A DNA stretch of 64,000 nucleotides, taken from Cryptomeria japonica (taxonomy: Eukaryota; Streptophyta; Pinopsida; Cupressales; Cupressaceae). Numbering within the stretch: the stretch's first letter is position 1; every line of letters begins with the position of its first letter. The notes beneath the pieces were generated by a model. The model was not told where the DNA came from, did no database searches, and was given only the letters and a program-made list of their open reading frames with translations. Shown here piece by piece: positions 11,027 through 23,012 of this stretch. A program made the translations under genes and the position numbers. The stretch lies in assembly GCF_030272615.1 (NCBI RefSeq), contig NC_081406.1, positions 247,313,218-247,377,217 of the forward strand. The letters run 5' to 3'.

Positions 11027-11835
11027 TGTTAGGATTCCCATAGATATTGAGAGTGGGGGGGGGGGGTGAATCAGTATCTAACCGGTGATAAGAATTTCTT
11101 TTTGTAAAACATGCAGAACATAAAATAACAGTATACCAGTATGCAAGAATTAATGCAATAAATAGAATTAGAAACATCCACATGAAAAGAACACCATAAC
11201 ACAAGATGTTTAATGAGGAAACCCAGTGTGGGAAAAACCTTGGTGGGATTTGTGACCCACAATATTTACTCACTGGCCAATAAGAGAATATTACTTACAA
11301 TAGGGGCCTACACATGCAGGAAGGCCAACTGCCTAGAGCTCATTGCTCAATGAGAAGTCACACTGACTTATAATAAGGATTATACTAATCCAATGACTTG
11401 TACTGCTTTACAATAGCATCTCCAATGCCATATTCAGTATCGGTTCTTGCCCTATTCTTTACATATACCCTTGACCTATAATTCGCACATTAGGTCTGCC
11501 TAATAATTTTCTTTATGCTTGCTACATTACCTCTGTAAATGTCTACAATGATCTCCTTTATATACAAGAGTCATTTTACAATTTGCCAAGTCGGCTTACA
11601 ATAATAAACAAAATATTACATATCAAATATCCTGTCGGCCTCTATGCCGGTATACATCTTTTCTTTTGTGCTGGTGCCGGTGTAGAGTGATCTTGTTAAT
11701 GTCGATGCACTGTCTTGCCTGTGTAATGCTTTTCCGGTATGATGTCTTGCCGGTGCCATAGGAATGCAAGGTTGCCATCAATGACAAAACCTTCAATCAC
11801 ATACAATGTCTCATTGGAGTGTCCATATGCCAACA
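11027..11835 (-). repeat. N1 5' LTR
   Basis: Same structure as the 3' copy, with a longer G run (about 11,054-11,067), the R-region block GGGGCCTACACATGCAGG near 11,304-11,321 and the minus-strand TATATAAAG at about 11,556-11,564. Ends in CCAACA, followed by the target duplication TGTAT. Confidence 0.9.
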
Positions 11836-11840
11836 TGTAT

Positions 11841-14800
11841 CACTTGATTCTTCAACCTAGTCATGTGCTCCAAAAAAATATACCTATAATAGTAACCAAG
11901 GTAATGACCATCAAGTAAGAACTCCTCACATCATCCAACATGCCAAGGTGAAGTATACTAACTATCATTGGATTCTACATTAGTCTATACATGAACACAA
12001 ATGATACCAAAGGATTTGGGTATCTACCTTACTCATACTAACTAGAATAGCAACCACAACAAATTACAACTCTTCCAAGATTCTCATATCTCAAATTAGG
12101 GTATACCAACATAGATAAAAATTTGTACCATCAACAAATCGACTTAAAAACTGCAATTAAGTATTTGCATATTCATCCTCCTATCTCAAAGCAACACACC
12201 AATGCACAAATGGTCATAGAAAATACCAACTAACAAAGTTTGGAATAACACTAAATAAATCTTGTGGATGTAGACAACCCACATTTGACTTGTTCCACTC
12301 CTATAGATTGCATATTTTGTAGATCCTAATTCAATTAAACAAGCAAAACCATCATCACATCAATAATCAACAAACCAATATATCAAAGAGGATAACGAAA
12401 TAAATATCCAAAAGCTCCCATTGCATGAGTAATGTCTGATTTGAAAATAGACCAAGACATATCAAATCTACCTATGGTACTTTATGTAGAGGATGCCACA
12501 AAATTGTCTATGCATAGTGTCAAGGAAACATATTATGATATGAAAAACTTGCAAAATAAAATAGTGCAATACCTCACCACTAGTCTTTATAACTCTCCCA
12601 AGTTCTTCACTCAACAACAATGTTATGTGAATACAAACATCTAGGAAGAAGAACAAGACCCAAGAGAGAACCTCCAAATGAAACCATATCCTTGTTCCAC
12701 ACTAACATTTACCAAGTTGTTTAAAGTAATAACTCCTTCACTGTTCCAAATGAAAAGATATCAACATCAAACATTCAAAATATGATAAAAATATGGCATC
12801 AATAGATGTAAACCTCTCATACCAAAGGTAGATAAAAAAAACCAATGATTCCTACAACATAGGGAATATTCCCAAATCCACAAACCATTTCTTGTACCTA
12901 TCCAAGTAATTCCTTAGAACTATATCCATAGACAAAGACCAACAACAAGGAGAACAAGGGAAATCCATAAAACCATGTACTCTTCTTCTTAACAACTCCT
13001 CAGACTTTCTATATTAAAGACTTAACTCATATGGGAAGACAAGATACAAAATAAGAATGCATTTGGTATTCAAACAAGAAATACCTCTTAGATCATTCAC
13101 TTATCAAGTAGACCAAGAATGGGATTCAAGACTGTCCTATTTACACATCACCAAGCATTTCAAGCTTATATTAAAGGGCAATACTCTCTTCAAGTCCATA
13201 ATTGATTTGCATCCATAACCTGGTGTAGGATCCTCAATCTTTCTATTGAAATCGTCATTAAAGACTAACCATCTCAACACATGGTTGGGAAAAAGAGATC
13301 TCTTAGCCTCACCCAAGTTTCTCTAGTTTCCATAAGAATAAACCAATCAATTCATACTACTTTAAATGCAACCTTGAAAAATCATGAAGCTCCAAGAAAT
13401 TGATTAATACTCAAAACCAAAGAGAACCAACAAGGTGTTTTCAAAATTCCAACCATAGAAACATGAAACATATCAAGACATCATGACTTATCATCTCTTT
13501 AAAGTAAGATCATATGCTCCAAAGAACATATCATTGTCTAAGAGAACAACATCATGACAACACACTAATATGGAGTCAAGAGTACATCATGGCATAAGAT
13601 AAACCATAATCTAAATCGAAAACAACATCTATAATCATATGAATATAATCATCCATCATTAAACGATGAATCCACTTCTCTGCCAAAGCTCCAATTGAAT
13701 TGTGTAACCAAGCTCTTCAGGCATCATGATAACCATCTCCTAATTTAAGATCCTTGATGGCCCCAACATGATCAAAGAACTCAACACCAAGAGCTCCTAA
13801 AGGGATGATTCAAACCACAATCTCAAAACCAAGAAGATATAATATTGCACATCCTTTGTCTATAGAAACAAAAATGTCAAATTATCACTAGAATATAAAG
13901 GTAGAAATCAAGAGCTTCAAATGACACCAAGAACTATTTTAAATTACCATCCATATTCTAATCAAAGACTATTCATGGCTCACAATACATTGTAGCATCA
14001 ACAACTTAGAACCAGAATCATAAAAGAAAGAAGATAGAACATATAATGTAATTGCATAAAACACCCACTCAAATTGATACCTACTTATACATTGCATCAT
14101 GATCAATATCATTACAAAAACTAAAAACCTATCAAATTTTCTAAGAGAATTTAGATCATAAATTAACCAACCACACAACTCTCAAGAAACTAGTGGTTAT
14201 TCATCTAGTGATTTCATGTAACCAAGGGGTAAAACCATGAACCCAACATAAGCACTCCATACTATAGTCAAAATAGTAGGTCTTTACACATGTGACTACG
14301 AGAAAAAATGCACACAACCAACATGCACACCCTTTCATTACATGTGATCAAATGGAAAAGGAACATAACCACCATGTAATATAAGAGTAAAAAATTTCCA
14401 AACCAAAATTCCTGATCACTACTATATAGAAAAAAACACATGACCAACTCCAAACAAACACCCTTGAACATTAAATTCCCACCATATATGTTTTCAAGAA
14501 TATTCAACCAAAAGTTATATTTCTTAGATTTCATTCTCAAAAATCTACAAAATAATGTCAACACATGGAACATTCATTGTAATCCACAAGCCACCAAAAA
14601 ATCTATAATTCCTTCCAATAGGTTCCCACAAGATTTATAGGTTAGGAAACCAAAATGGAGGAGTGCCCATAACCAAAACACCAAGAATACTTCACATGTA
14701 AGAACATGCAAGTACATGCAACTCACATACATGTGCATGTGAGCACATGAAAACCTTGAAGACGTGATACCAAATTTTAGGAAATTACTATAAATTTATT

Positions 14801-15561
14801 TAATATCTAATCTAATAAAGTCATTGATGACATTCAAAACACCGAATGGAAATTTATGGTTGTATTTAAATATAAAAATTAATTTGTCTTAATATGAGAA
14901 ACCATGGAGATAGTCATCTTATTCGTTATGCCAAACCATCTCATTTGACATTCTTAATAAAGCTATCTTAGGTAAACATAAAACATCATGGGCTTTACTA
15001 TGAGATAGCAACAACAAGGAAGCACAAATCAACAACACAAGAAGAACTTCTCACAACATAGGATATATGTGGAGAAACCCTTTTGGAAAACAAAATTCAC
15101 CAAGAAGAGAGGTCTATGCTTGTATTATCTTCATGAAAGAGGGATTATATACAATCATTCCTTCATTCTCCTCTTCAACCTTCAATCCAACAACATCTAT
15201 GTACAAAAAAGAACTCTCATGATGTCTCCATCTCAAGCCCTCAATGTATATACCTATGGATGCACAAAATGCTACTAAAAAACATTACCATGGGTGAAAA
15301 CAAGGTTCTAAAATACCATGATAAAAATCCATATGACCCACCATAGAAACTATCATTATGTATCCCAATATAGCCACTTATAGATGCTATTACAATTGTT
15401 ATAAGGCTTCTCTCGTGTATGGGCTCCTAGCAACCAAAATATCAATATTTGGTCATAGAAAATTATGGCACCTACCGTAACTATCATAGATTCTATTACA
15501 ACATCTTACATGTGTCCCAACAACCCAAAAAACAATATTCTAAAGGGGGCACCTAGGTATT
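11841..15561 (-). other. Interior of element A, non-coding
   Basis: About 3.7 kb between N1 and the right terminal repeat of element A. No gag or pol motif is visible in any frame and ORFs are short. A TTGGTATCAC sequence on the minus strand near 14,766-14,776 resembles a primer site and could mean that the right LTR really extends down to there. A cluster of CATG/ACATGTG palindromes lies at 14,694-14,752. This is either a LARD-type non-coding element or a thoroughly decayed one. Confidence 0.45.
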
Positions 15562-15727
15562 TGGTACCTTTCCTAAAGTCCAAACAGTAAAAGTAACTTT
15601 ATCTTTACATGAGTTCATTTACCACTGTTGGTAAATCAGTTTAATCCCTTATGGGTAAATTACAAATAGCATTAGAGAAATAAACAATACAAGGATTTAC
15701 AAGGTTGATGAAACCTTAATCCTAACA
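15562..15727 (-). repeat. Terminal repeat of element A, right copy
   Basis: TGGTACC...CCTAACA, partner of 4957-5129. Flanking 5-mers (AAGCA on the far left, ATACT here) do not match, so either one end is eroded or the boundaries are longer than I can see. Confidence 0.6.
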
Positions 15728-16359
15728 ATACTGAAATGAAATGATTATATCTTAGGTATGAAACCCTCTAATAGAGTTTCACATAAAGGTGGTGATGCAA
15801 TTCCCTTTATACAAGTCTTGTAAGTGTTAATATATTAACATGATATTAAACACATCTGACAAACATGAATTCATACTTGAATGTTGAATGCTTGTAGTGT
15901 GTTACTAAATATGATGATGATTTAAAATTGTGTTGATTTTAATGTTTCTTAGCTTCCTTAGACATTATGAATAATAGAAGATATGTTTTATATAGGGATC
16001 ACAAGGTATTTTCAAATGTAGGCCAACATTCAGTGATCAAATGAAAATATCGAGATCGGATCACAAATTACAGAGGCCAACACTCACACATATTTGAATT
16101 TGGGCCACTTTTACAAGGAATAACACGTTGAATGCCCAAGACCACTAAAAAGGGAACTAGTAAAATGTGATTTAAAGTGTTTGGATCCAAACTTAAAACC
16201 CTATCTAAGAACTATACTTTGATGATAATTAAGTTGCGGGACTAATAATTAAATTATAGGGTAGAATATGGATTAAATGGTTTTGATATGATCTCAGAGA
16301 AAGTGCTCTAAATGAGGTGCTAAGTATAGTGAAATTGTAAAGGGATACAATTTACAACA
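15728..16359 (-). repeat. Gypsy-type LTR fragment
   Basis: Minus strand starts TGTTGTAAATTGTATCCC at 16,359, with the inverted repeat AAATTGTAtcccttTACAATTT. About 365 bp in comes GATCCCTATATAAAAC (plus 15,985-15,999), a good TATA box. The phrase GATCCCTATAT recurs in the LTR-like stretch ending at 32,015, so the two are probably one family. The fragment is cut off where element A begins. Confidence 0.55.
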
Positions 16360-16533
16360 CTATATTAAACCCCCACTTTAGTAGTAGTGTGACATTACAC
16401 TCATACTCGCTATAAAGTAGAGAAAGTAGACAAGAGCATGACATACTAGGGATAAGATGACACCAAGTTAAGAGAAGCAAGCCCCCAAGCTTAGGATCCT
16501 ATCAACTCACACAAGAATTGTTAGATGAACTAT

Positions 16534-17527
16534 TGTTAGTATTGTCATTGATGTCAAAGGAGTCAGGTTCTAGACCATGATTCAAAATCATTAGGTTCTT
16601 CCCAAGTTCTCACAACTTGATTTCTTCTCAAAAAAGACTTGGTAATAGAGTTGGTCAGGTTTTGGACTATAACACAGAACCATTGGGTTCTAGATAGGTT
16701 CTCACAACTTGGAGTTTTTTGAAAAGGGATTGAAAAGGAGCAAGTCAAGAAATTGCCTTTGTTAGTTGGAATTTGAACCATGTTTCAAAACCATCGAACA
16801 CTGTCAAGGTTATCACAACTTGAAGATTTTCTGAAATTGCTTGATAACAAGGCAAGTTGGACTTTGGTCTTGGTTCCAAAACTAGGTTTTTCTTTTGGGT
16901 TTGATTTTCGATTGATTCTATGAAAGGGATTTGTGGAAAAGACAACACTGTGTTGAAAAGGTTCATCAAATTTTGGTATAGATTTTGAAACCAAAATTTA
17001 GTTTCTAGTTCAAATTTTGAAAATTTTGTCAACAAGTGAAGGAAAGAAGAAGAAATGCGTGACAAGGAGAGAAGATTTTGAAACTTGGTTAGGTGTGTGA
17101 CATGGGTTATATTTCTGACTTGTTTTGTGCCACAAATCAATGGATCATTTTTTAACTTACTAAACGAGTAGCATATGATTCCAGGGCACAATTGTGAGTT
17201 TCATGATTAGATAAAGAATCAGGTAAATTGAAATAATTAGTGAGTTACATGATTTGATTGAATTCAAAGTAAAATACATGAATTGCATGGGACTTTGATG
17301 CAATTTAGTTAATTGATTGTTGTTTCATGATCAAATTGAGAGCATGTATAAACAAAGTGTGAACTAAGAGTTCTTTTTTGTAGTTGCATGATAAGAGAAC
17401 TTAACTACGAATGTATGATTTGAAAAAGATTGGCTAAATTATGAATGCAGTAAAAATTAAGTAGCACATGTTTATGCACTTTGTTGTATAATTTTGAATG
17501 ACTAGTTAGTAATGTTAATATAGTGGC
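16534..17527 (+). repeat. Element C 5' LTR, 3'-truncated
   Basis: Begins TGTTAGTATTGTCATTGATG. Contains repeated internal phrases (GGTTCT..CACAACTTG near 16,602-16,620, 16,686-16,712 and 16,806-16,823). Aligns through to about 17,527 with the split 3' LTR. Confidence 0.75.
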
Positions 17528-17596
17528 TGCTCAAATCATATGACATAAGAGAAGAGTAAGTTTATTTCTCTGAAAGAGACTAGTAAAGGTATAATT

Positions 17597-17940
17597 AGGT
17601 TTGGAACGAATGGCACTGAAACCATTGTTGGAAAAGGCACAATTAGTTTTGATAATGGAAACACAACCACAAAAAATGTGTTGTTTGTTGAAGGTCTTAA
17701 ACACAATCTTCTTAGTGTCAGCCAAATGTGTGATAATGGATACAATGTTGTATTTCACAACAAGACATGTGAGATTAGGAACAATGGAAAGTTAATTGAA
17801 GACACCTATAGGATAGACATCAACCTATATATGTTTAATGAGATAAAGGGACAAAGCAGACACAAGAGTTACATGAGTCAAAAAGATGAATGTTGGCTAT
17901 GACATAATAGAACGGGCCATATGAAATTTGAGAAACATGT
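17597..17940 (+). pseudogene. Element C protease C-terminus and gag-pre-integrase relic
   Basis: The frame reads FGTNGTETIVGKGTISFDN, then NVLFVEGLKHNLLSVSQMCD, then NGYNVVFHNKTCEI, which is the segment that follows the DSG protease in plant copia polyproteins. There is an ATG-independent frame with a stop after DECWL near 17,901. The DSG active site itself and all of gag are gone, and integrase, RT and RNase H are missing downstream. Equivalent intact segments are in element B (about 23,200-23,010) and E (60,492-60,700). Confidence 0.8.
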
Positions 17941-18129
17941 TAAAGTAAGTTCCAATAATTCTATGAGACATATGCCTAAGATTACAAAATCCCTTCCCAA
18001 GGAGACATTTGAGCTTCTTTGTCAAAATCAGAGAGCATTAGCTCCTCTCTAAACATTTTAAGGGAGAGAATCTACCTAGGGGAGTACGTAAATGTTTTAT
18101 CTTCTAATTGCAAAGTTTCAAACTGCCTT

Positions 18130-18321
18130 TTATCATTGTTGCCAAAGGGGGAGAAATATACATAAGGTGGAAGAGATATATAGAAGAAGAAAGACTTGTA
18201 GATGTTGATCTAAGAGGGAGCATGATGCAGTGAAAGATGAGAAAAGTGCATGCTGAGAAGAAGAGTTTTAGGTAGAATTTTGTCATCAATGACAAAGGGG
18301 GAGTTTTTTAGATAAAATGGT
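18130..18321 (+). promoter_or_regulatory. Element C polypurine-tract region
   Basis: GCCAAAGGGGGAGAAATA near 18,138-18,155 and GACAAAGGGGGAG near 18,290-18,302, the second 20 bp before the 3' LTR start TGTTAGT. The duplicated tract resembles those in B and N1. Confidence 0.65.
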
Positions 18322-18613
18322 TGTTAGTATTGTAATTGATGTCAAAAGATTCGAGTTTTGGAACATGATTGAAAACCATTAGGTTCTTCCCAGGTTCTCA
18401 GAACTTGGTTTCTTCCTGAGAAAGGCTTTGTAATAGAGTTGGTCGAGTTTTGGACTATAACCCAAAACCATCAGGTTCTAGACAGGTTCTCACAACCTGG
18501 AGTTTTATTGAAAAGGGTTTGACAAGGATGAAGTAAGTAATTACTTTTGTTAGTCAGGTTTTGAACCAAGTTTCAAATTGTCAAACATCACCGAGGTTAT
18601 CACAACATGAATA
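18322..18613 (+). repeat. Element C 3' LTR, first part
   Basis: Matches 16,534-16,823 and is cut at 18,613 by element B. The other part resumes at 25,742. Confidence 0.8.
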
Positions 18614-19874
18614 TGTTAGGATAACTGGTGAACAACTGAGAGGGGGAGGGTGAATCAGTTGTTAACAGATTATAACATTTAATCCACTCAATAACCTTTA
18701 ACCTAATTAAGTACCGATAAAGAAGAAACATATACCGATAAACAATACAACATAACAATTAAACAAATAATCAATGCAAAGCAACCATACCACATAACAC
18801 CATGATTTGTATGTGGAAAACCTGGAAAAGAAAAAACCACGGTGGGAAACCTACCCACAGTCAGATGATACTTCTGCAGAAAGTATGTGATACAATGAGG
18901 GGCCTGCACATGCAGGGAGGCACACTGCCTAGAGCGTACTGCTCATTACAAAAGAGTCTCACTGATTACAGAGAGGCAACAACCATCTCAAGATAAATGG
19001 ACAACAATCCAATAGAGTAAACTGCCAGAGATAGCATCTACCATGCATGATTATAGTCTGGGTTAAGCTCAATATCAGAGGCCTTTGACCTCTTCCTTAA
19101 TCCCAATTCAATCACCTATGATCAACCAAATCTCCTTCGCATGTGATATTGCAATCCAAGACCATGAATTCTTATTCTATTCCCATCTCACGATCTATGA
19201 TGAGATCTTACATCATTTTATACAAACCCTAAGGCCTAAACCAATTAGGTCGGCCACCTAAAAAATATTACAATAAGATCATTGCATAGATTAATATTAC
19301 AATGATATGCCATGTCGGCTTAAGACCAAAACAACAATACTAAATTTATAAAACATCCTGAAACATCTTGGTGATGTGTAGAGTACATGCTAACATGATA
19401 CTAGTCCATAACCTAGATAGGTACCGGACCTATTCTGGGTCCACCACGCCAAATAAATATCTTCAAGTAGTTGAAGTACGATCAAAGAACATCTTCAACA
19501 TCCTGAAATCCATGTAGAAACTGCACCAACATCAATTATGCATCCTGTCAAGATTCCTCAGTGAGAGCTCTACCGGTAAATCCTTAAACTAGTGTTGGTA
19601 AGGGTTTACCAGAGTGTATGATAGCATCCGATTACCAAGTCAATACTATCTAACAAAGACATGCTCCAGAAGCACTTACCACATGTAACCAATCACATTC
19701 CATAGATCCAAACATGCTAGAAGTGTCAAACATATAGTCTCTTCTGTCGGTAACAATTGATCTTCTATTGGTAACCAAAATATGTCCGTCGGTAACCAAC
19801 CATATCAGCTAGTGTTGACATCAATTACAAAACATCAATGCAACACATAATCAATTCATCCAATAATACCAACA
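18614..19874 (-). repeat. Element B 3' LTR
   Basis: TGTTAGGATAACTGG to ATACCAACA. Contains the GGGGCCTGCACATGCAGGGAGG hairpin block near 18,900-18,921 and a G-rich run followed by TGAATCAGT near 18,640-18,660. Confidence 0.9.
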
Positions 19875-20130
19875 ATCTCCCCCTTTGGCATTTATGGCAA
19901 CACTAAATGTGAAAAACATCTAAGTACCAAGAAATGCCAAAGAAGTCTCCCCCTATGGAAGACAACCAACAATCTCCTGAATATCAATAGCTCCCCCCCT
20001 AATGTATACAACTCCATTTCTTATTTTTCACATCAATATCTCTCCCCCTTTGACATCAATGCCAGAAATTTGATAAAAATATCAAAGAAAGAATATAAAC
20101 CTCTGTATCTCAAAGCTGACTACTCCCCCT
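19875..20130 (-). promoter_or_regulatory. Element B polypurine-tract cluster
   Basis: Five CTCCCCC cores on the plus strand: 19,876-19,890 (next to the LTR), 19,946-19,956, 19,991-20,000, 20,041-20,051 and 20,121-20,130. The first, ATCTCCCCCTTTGGCATTTA, is nearly identical to that of N1. Confidence 0.7.
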
Positions 20131-20210
20131 GAGTAGTAGCACCACTCATCAGTGCCAAAATGAATAATATCTATGATAATATATGTCAGAATGATGACAG
20201 ACTGCATCAA

Positions 20211-21104
20211 TCAAGTCTCTACCGGAGGGGCAGAAACCCCTAACCTATCTCTCAAATACTCAAATAATTCCTTAGACAACGGTTTAGTGAATATATCTGC
20301 AATTTGTTCTTTAGTGTTCACATAAACCAATTTGACTTCCTTTGCTTCTACCTTGTCCTTCAAAAAGTTATACTTGATTGATATATGCTTAGTCTTAGAG
20401 TGAAATACCGGATTCTTAGACATGTCAATAGCTGCAGAGTTATCACAATAGATAACTACCGGTTCACTACAATTTACCCTGATATCCTTCAACATTTGCT
20501 TCAAGACTTGAGTGCAACTAGTTGCTGCTACAACATACTCAGCTTCTGCATGACTGTTTTTTGTTGATCCATGAAACCATTTCTTTCCAAGAAAGAAATC
20601 TCCACCAGAAGTGCTCTTCCTATCATCAGTATCTCCTACCCAATCTGAGTCAGTATATGCACATAAAGTGAAATCATCATTTTTAAAATACCATAAACCA
20701 TATTCTGTTGTTCCTTGCAAATACCGGAATATCCTCTCTACTTCACATTCATGATTTTCTTTAGGATTACTTTGATATCTTGAAACAATACTTACTGTAT
20801 TCATAATATCCGGTCTAGTCTGAGTTAAATATAATAGACCACCAATCATAGACTTATACCTTGTCAGATTTACCGGTATAGAAGTATCCTTGATAGATAA
20901 TTTCTCACTTCTCACCATAGGAGTACTTACCGGTTTGGAATTATCCATACCAAACTTCTTTAACAATTCCCTCAGATACTTAGTTTGACAGATAAAAATG
21001 CTTTTGTCAGTTTGAGTAATCTGCAAACCTAAGAAAAATTTCATCTCACCAATCATGGACATTTCAAATTCATTCTTCATATTGTTAGCAAATTCCATGC
21101 ACAA
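20211..21104 (-). pseudogene. Element B: RT C-terminal part and RNase H
   Basis: 297 codons. Starts after the RT catalytic loop (FANNMKNEFEMSMIGEMKFFLGLQI). Goes on through the copia thumb region (STPMVRSEKLS, YKSMIGGLLYLTQTRPDI) into RNase H with YTDSDWVGD, the acidic AEAEYVVA helix, and VIYCDNSAAIDMSKNPVFHSKTKHI. Ends at LVYVNTKEQIADIFTKPL, the standard copia C-terminus. RNase H removes the RNA strand during reverse transcription. This piece has no internal stop. It is out of frame with the upstream RT piece. Confidence 0.92.
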
Positions 21105-21105
21105 T

Positions 21106-21876
21106 TTATCTTCTCACCAAAAATGATATCATCAACAAATACTTCATTAATAAAAAATTATTATCAGTGATCTTATAATATAAATTACTATTAGCACCAC
21201 CTTTAGTAAAACCAAGCTTCAAAAGATATTTATCCAATCTTGCATACCAAGCTCTAGGAGCCTGTTTCAATCCATATAAAGCTTTCTTCAATCTGCAAAC
21301 CATATCTTTATCATCTGTCAGTGAAAATCCATCAGGTTGGTCAATGTATACTTCTTCTTCAAGTTCACCATTCAAAAATGAACATTGAACATCCATTTGA
21401 TAGACCTTATAGTTCTTATAAGTTGCAAAGGCAATAAATAGTCTAACAACTTCAATTGTAGCTATAGGTGCAAATGTCTCACCATAATCAATTCCTTCCA
21501 TTTGAGAATATCCTTTACAAACCAATCTAGCCTTGTTTCTTACAACTTGACCATCCTAATTCATTTTATTCCTAAAAACCCATTTAGTTGCAATAACATT
21601 CTTATTTTTAGGTCGGGGAACTAAAGACCAAGTCTTTTTCTTCTCTATTTGATCTAATTCATCTTCCATAGCCTTTAACCAATGTTCATCCTTACAAGCT
21701 TCAATAATAGATGCTGGTTCAACTTGAGAAATAAGATATACCTCTTCATTTGTCCATCTTCTTCTTGTCATAACTCCCTTGTTCCTATCTCCAATGATTT
21801 GATCTTCAGAATGATTTAATCTTACATACCTTGGTGTCTTCTGAACTTCAGGTTCACTGCTCTGATCATCAGTCAT
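21106..21876 (-). pseudogene. Element B: reverse transcriptase N-terminal and palm region
   Basis: One frame with a single TAG at 21,553-21,555 right after ATKWVFRNKMN. Motifs in order: EHWLKAMEDEL, WSLVPRPKNKNVIATKWVF, then ARLVCKGYSQMEGIDY, ETFAPIATIEVVRLF, YQMDVQCSFLNGELEEEVYI, CRLKKALYGLKQAPRAWY. The catalytic loop is present as FVDDII near 21,120-21,145 but in another frame, so a frameshift lies just before it and a second one just after it. The enzyme would have copied element RNA into DNA in the particle. Confidence 0.9.
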
Positions 21877-22280
21877 AGTTGAATTTTATCATTGTGTCGG
21901 TGTAACTGTCTCAGTTTCCTGTATTGGTTGAAGCAATGTCGGTTCAGTTACGATTATTTCTACTGCTGGTTCCCTGTCATATGATATAGAATGATTTTTG
22001 TACTACTCATCCACTTTCACATTAGCACTCTCCACGGTTTTCTGCAATCTTTTGTTATAACATCTATATGCTTTTCTTTGAATTGAATAACCAAGAAATA
22101 TCCCTTCATCACATCTAGGATGAAACTTTCCAATTGAATCATCTCTTTTGATATAGCATTTAATTCCAAAAATTCCGAAATACTTAACAGTAGGTTAATG
22201 TCCAAACCATAATTCATAAGCGGTCTTACCGGTTTCACCTTTGATGTGAACTCTGTTGAATGTGTAGACTGTTGTACTCA
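21877..22280 (-). pseudogene. Element B: integrase C-terminal (GKGYI-like) region
   Basis: Reading the minus strand gives GETGKTAYELWFGH, stop, PTVKYFGIFGIKCYIKRDDS, then GKFHPRCDEGIFLGYSIQRK and AYRCYNKRLQKTVESANVKV. This is the usual copia stretch between the integrase core and RT. There is one TAA stop near 22,196. The last 100 bp toward RT are low-conservation linker. Confidence 0.8.
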
Positions 22281-22991
22281 CTACTTCTCTCCAGTAGATA
22301 TGACGTGTAGACTGTTGTACTCACTACTTTTCTCCAGTAGTAATTTGGCTTCCATCATCATAGATCTTGCTGCATCCAAAATGGTTATGTTCTTTCTTTC
22401 CACCACTCCATTCTGCTGAGGAGTCCTACGTGCAGATAATTGTCTCCTTATTCCATTTGTCTCACAATAACTGTTAAATTCATGAGAAGTGAACTCACCG
22501 CCATGATCTAATCTTAGACATTTGATTTTCAATCCAGTTTTTGCTTCAACCTTTTCTCTAAAGATCTTGAATTTCTCAAAAGCTTCAAACTTCTCCTTAA
22601 TAAAAGTCACCCACATAATCCTAGAATAGTCATCAATAATCAGCATGAAATACCTATCACCTTGAAAGCTTCTAGTCCTTGTTGGACCACATAAGTCAGT
22701 GTGAATCAAATCAAGTACATCATTAGATTTATCATGTATGCTCTTAAAATAAATTCTAACTTGCTTTCCCAATTGACATTCCTTACATACCGGATTATGA
22801 GGCTTCATAATCTTAGGTATATCTCTAACTGCCTTAGTTGAACTTATCTTAACAATACAATCAAAATTAACATGACACAACCTCTTATGCCATAACCAAC
22901 TCTCATCAATATGAGCAATCAAACATGTCTTATTATCAGTGTTCAAGTGAAAGATATTACCTCCAATCTGAATACCGGTTGCAATCTCCAA
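22281..22991 (-). pseudogene. Element B: integrase zinc-binding domain and catalytic core
   Basis: HHCC zinc site (HKRLCHVNF...CKECQLGKQ) is followed by the catalytic core: first Asp in HTDLCGPTRTRSF, second Asp in CLRLDHGGEFTS (usually RSDNGGEF), Glu in GVVERKNITILDAARSM. All three DDE residues are present. The N-terminal end shows the pre-integrase LEIATGIQIGGNIFHL. The frame is separated from gag-protease by one TGA (23,013-23,015). It then breaks at a 43 bp tandem duplication (22,262-22,347), which shifts the frame. Integrase would insert the cDNA into host DNA. Confidence 0.92.
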
Positions 22992-23012
22992 ACCAGTCTT
23001 GTTAATGATTTT

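Larger units (their letters stand above)
5256..11835 (-). mobile_element. N1: non-autonomous LTR retrotransposon, 6.58 kb
   Basis: Complete element on the minus strand with TG...CA termini. It has LTRs of about 803 bp (5256-6058) and 809 bp (11,027-11,835), a perfect 5 bp target duplication TGTAT (5251-5255 and 11,836-11,840), an initiator-Met primer site (11,013-11,024) and a purine tract next to the 3' LTR (6059-6073). The interior codes for a gag with zinc knuckles and a second long ORF. I see no protease, integrase, RT or RNase H in any frame, so it must be mobilised in trans. It sits inside element A. The two LTRs differ about once per 20 bp over the first 250 bp by eye, mostly by transitions, so the insertion is not recent. 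Confidence 0.9.

Noticed and set aside
10956-11273. N-terminal extension of the N1 gag frame with hydrophobic stretches
   Set aside because: It reads through the LTR, primer site and leader; the same peptide appears from the other LTR at 5258-5497. The gag start at 10,955 fits better.
14268-14573. 101-codon minus-strand hydrophobic ORF in element A
   Set aside because: No similarity to gag or pol; hydrophobic chance ORFs are common in antisense A-rich DNA.
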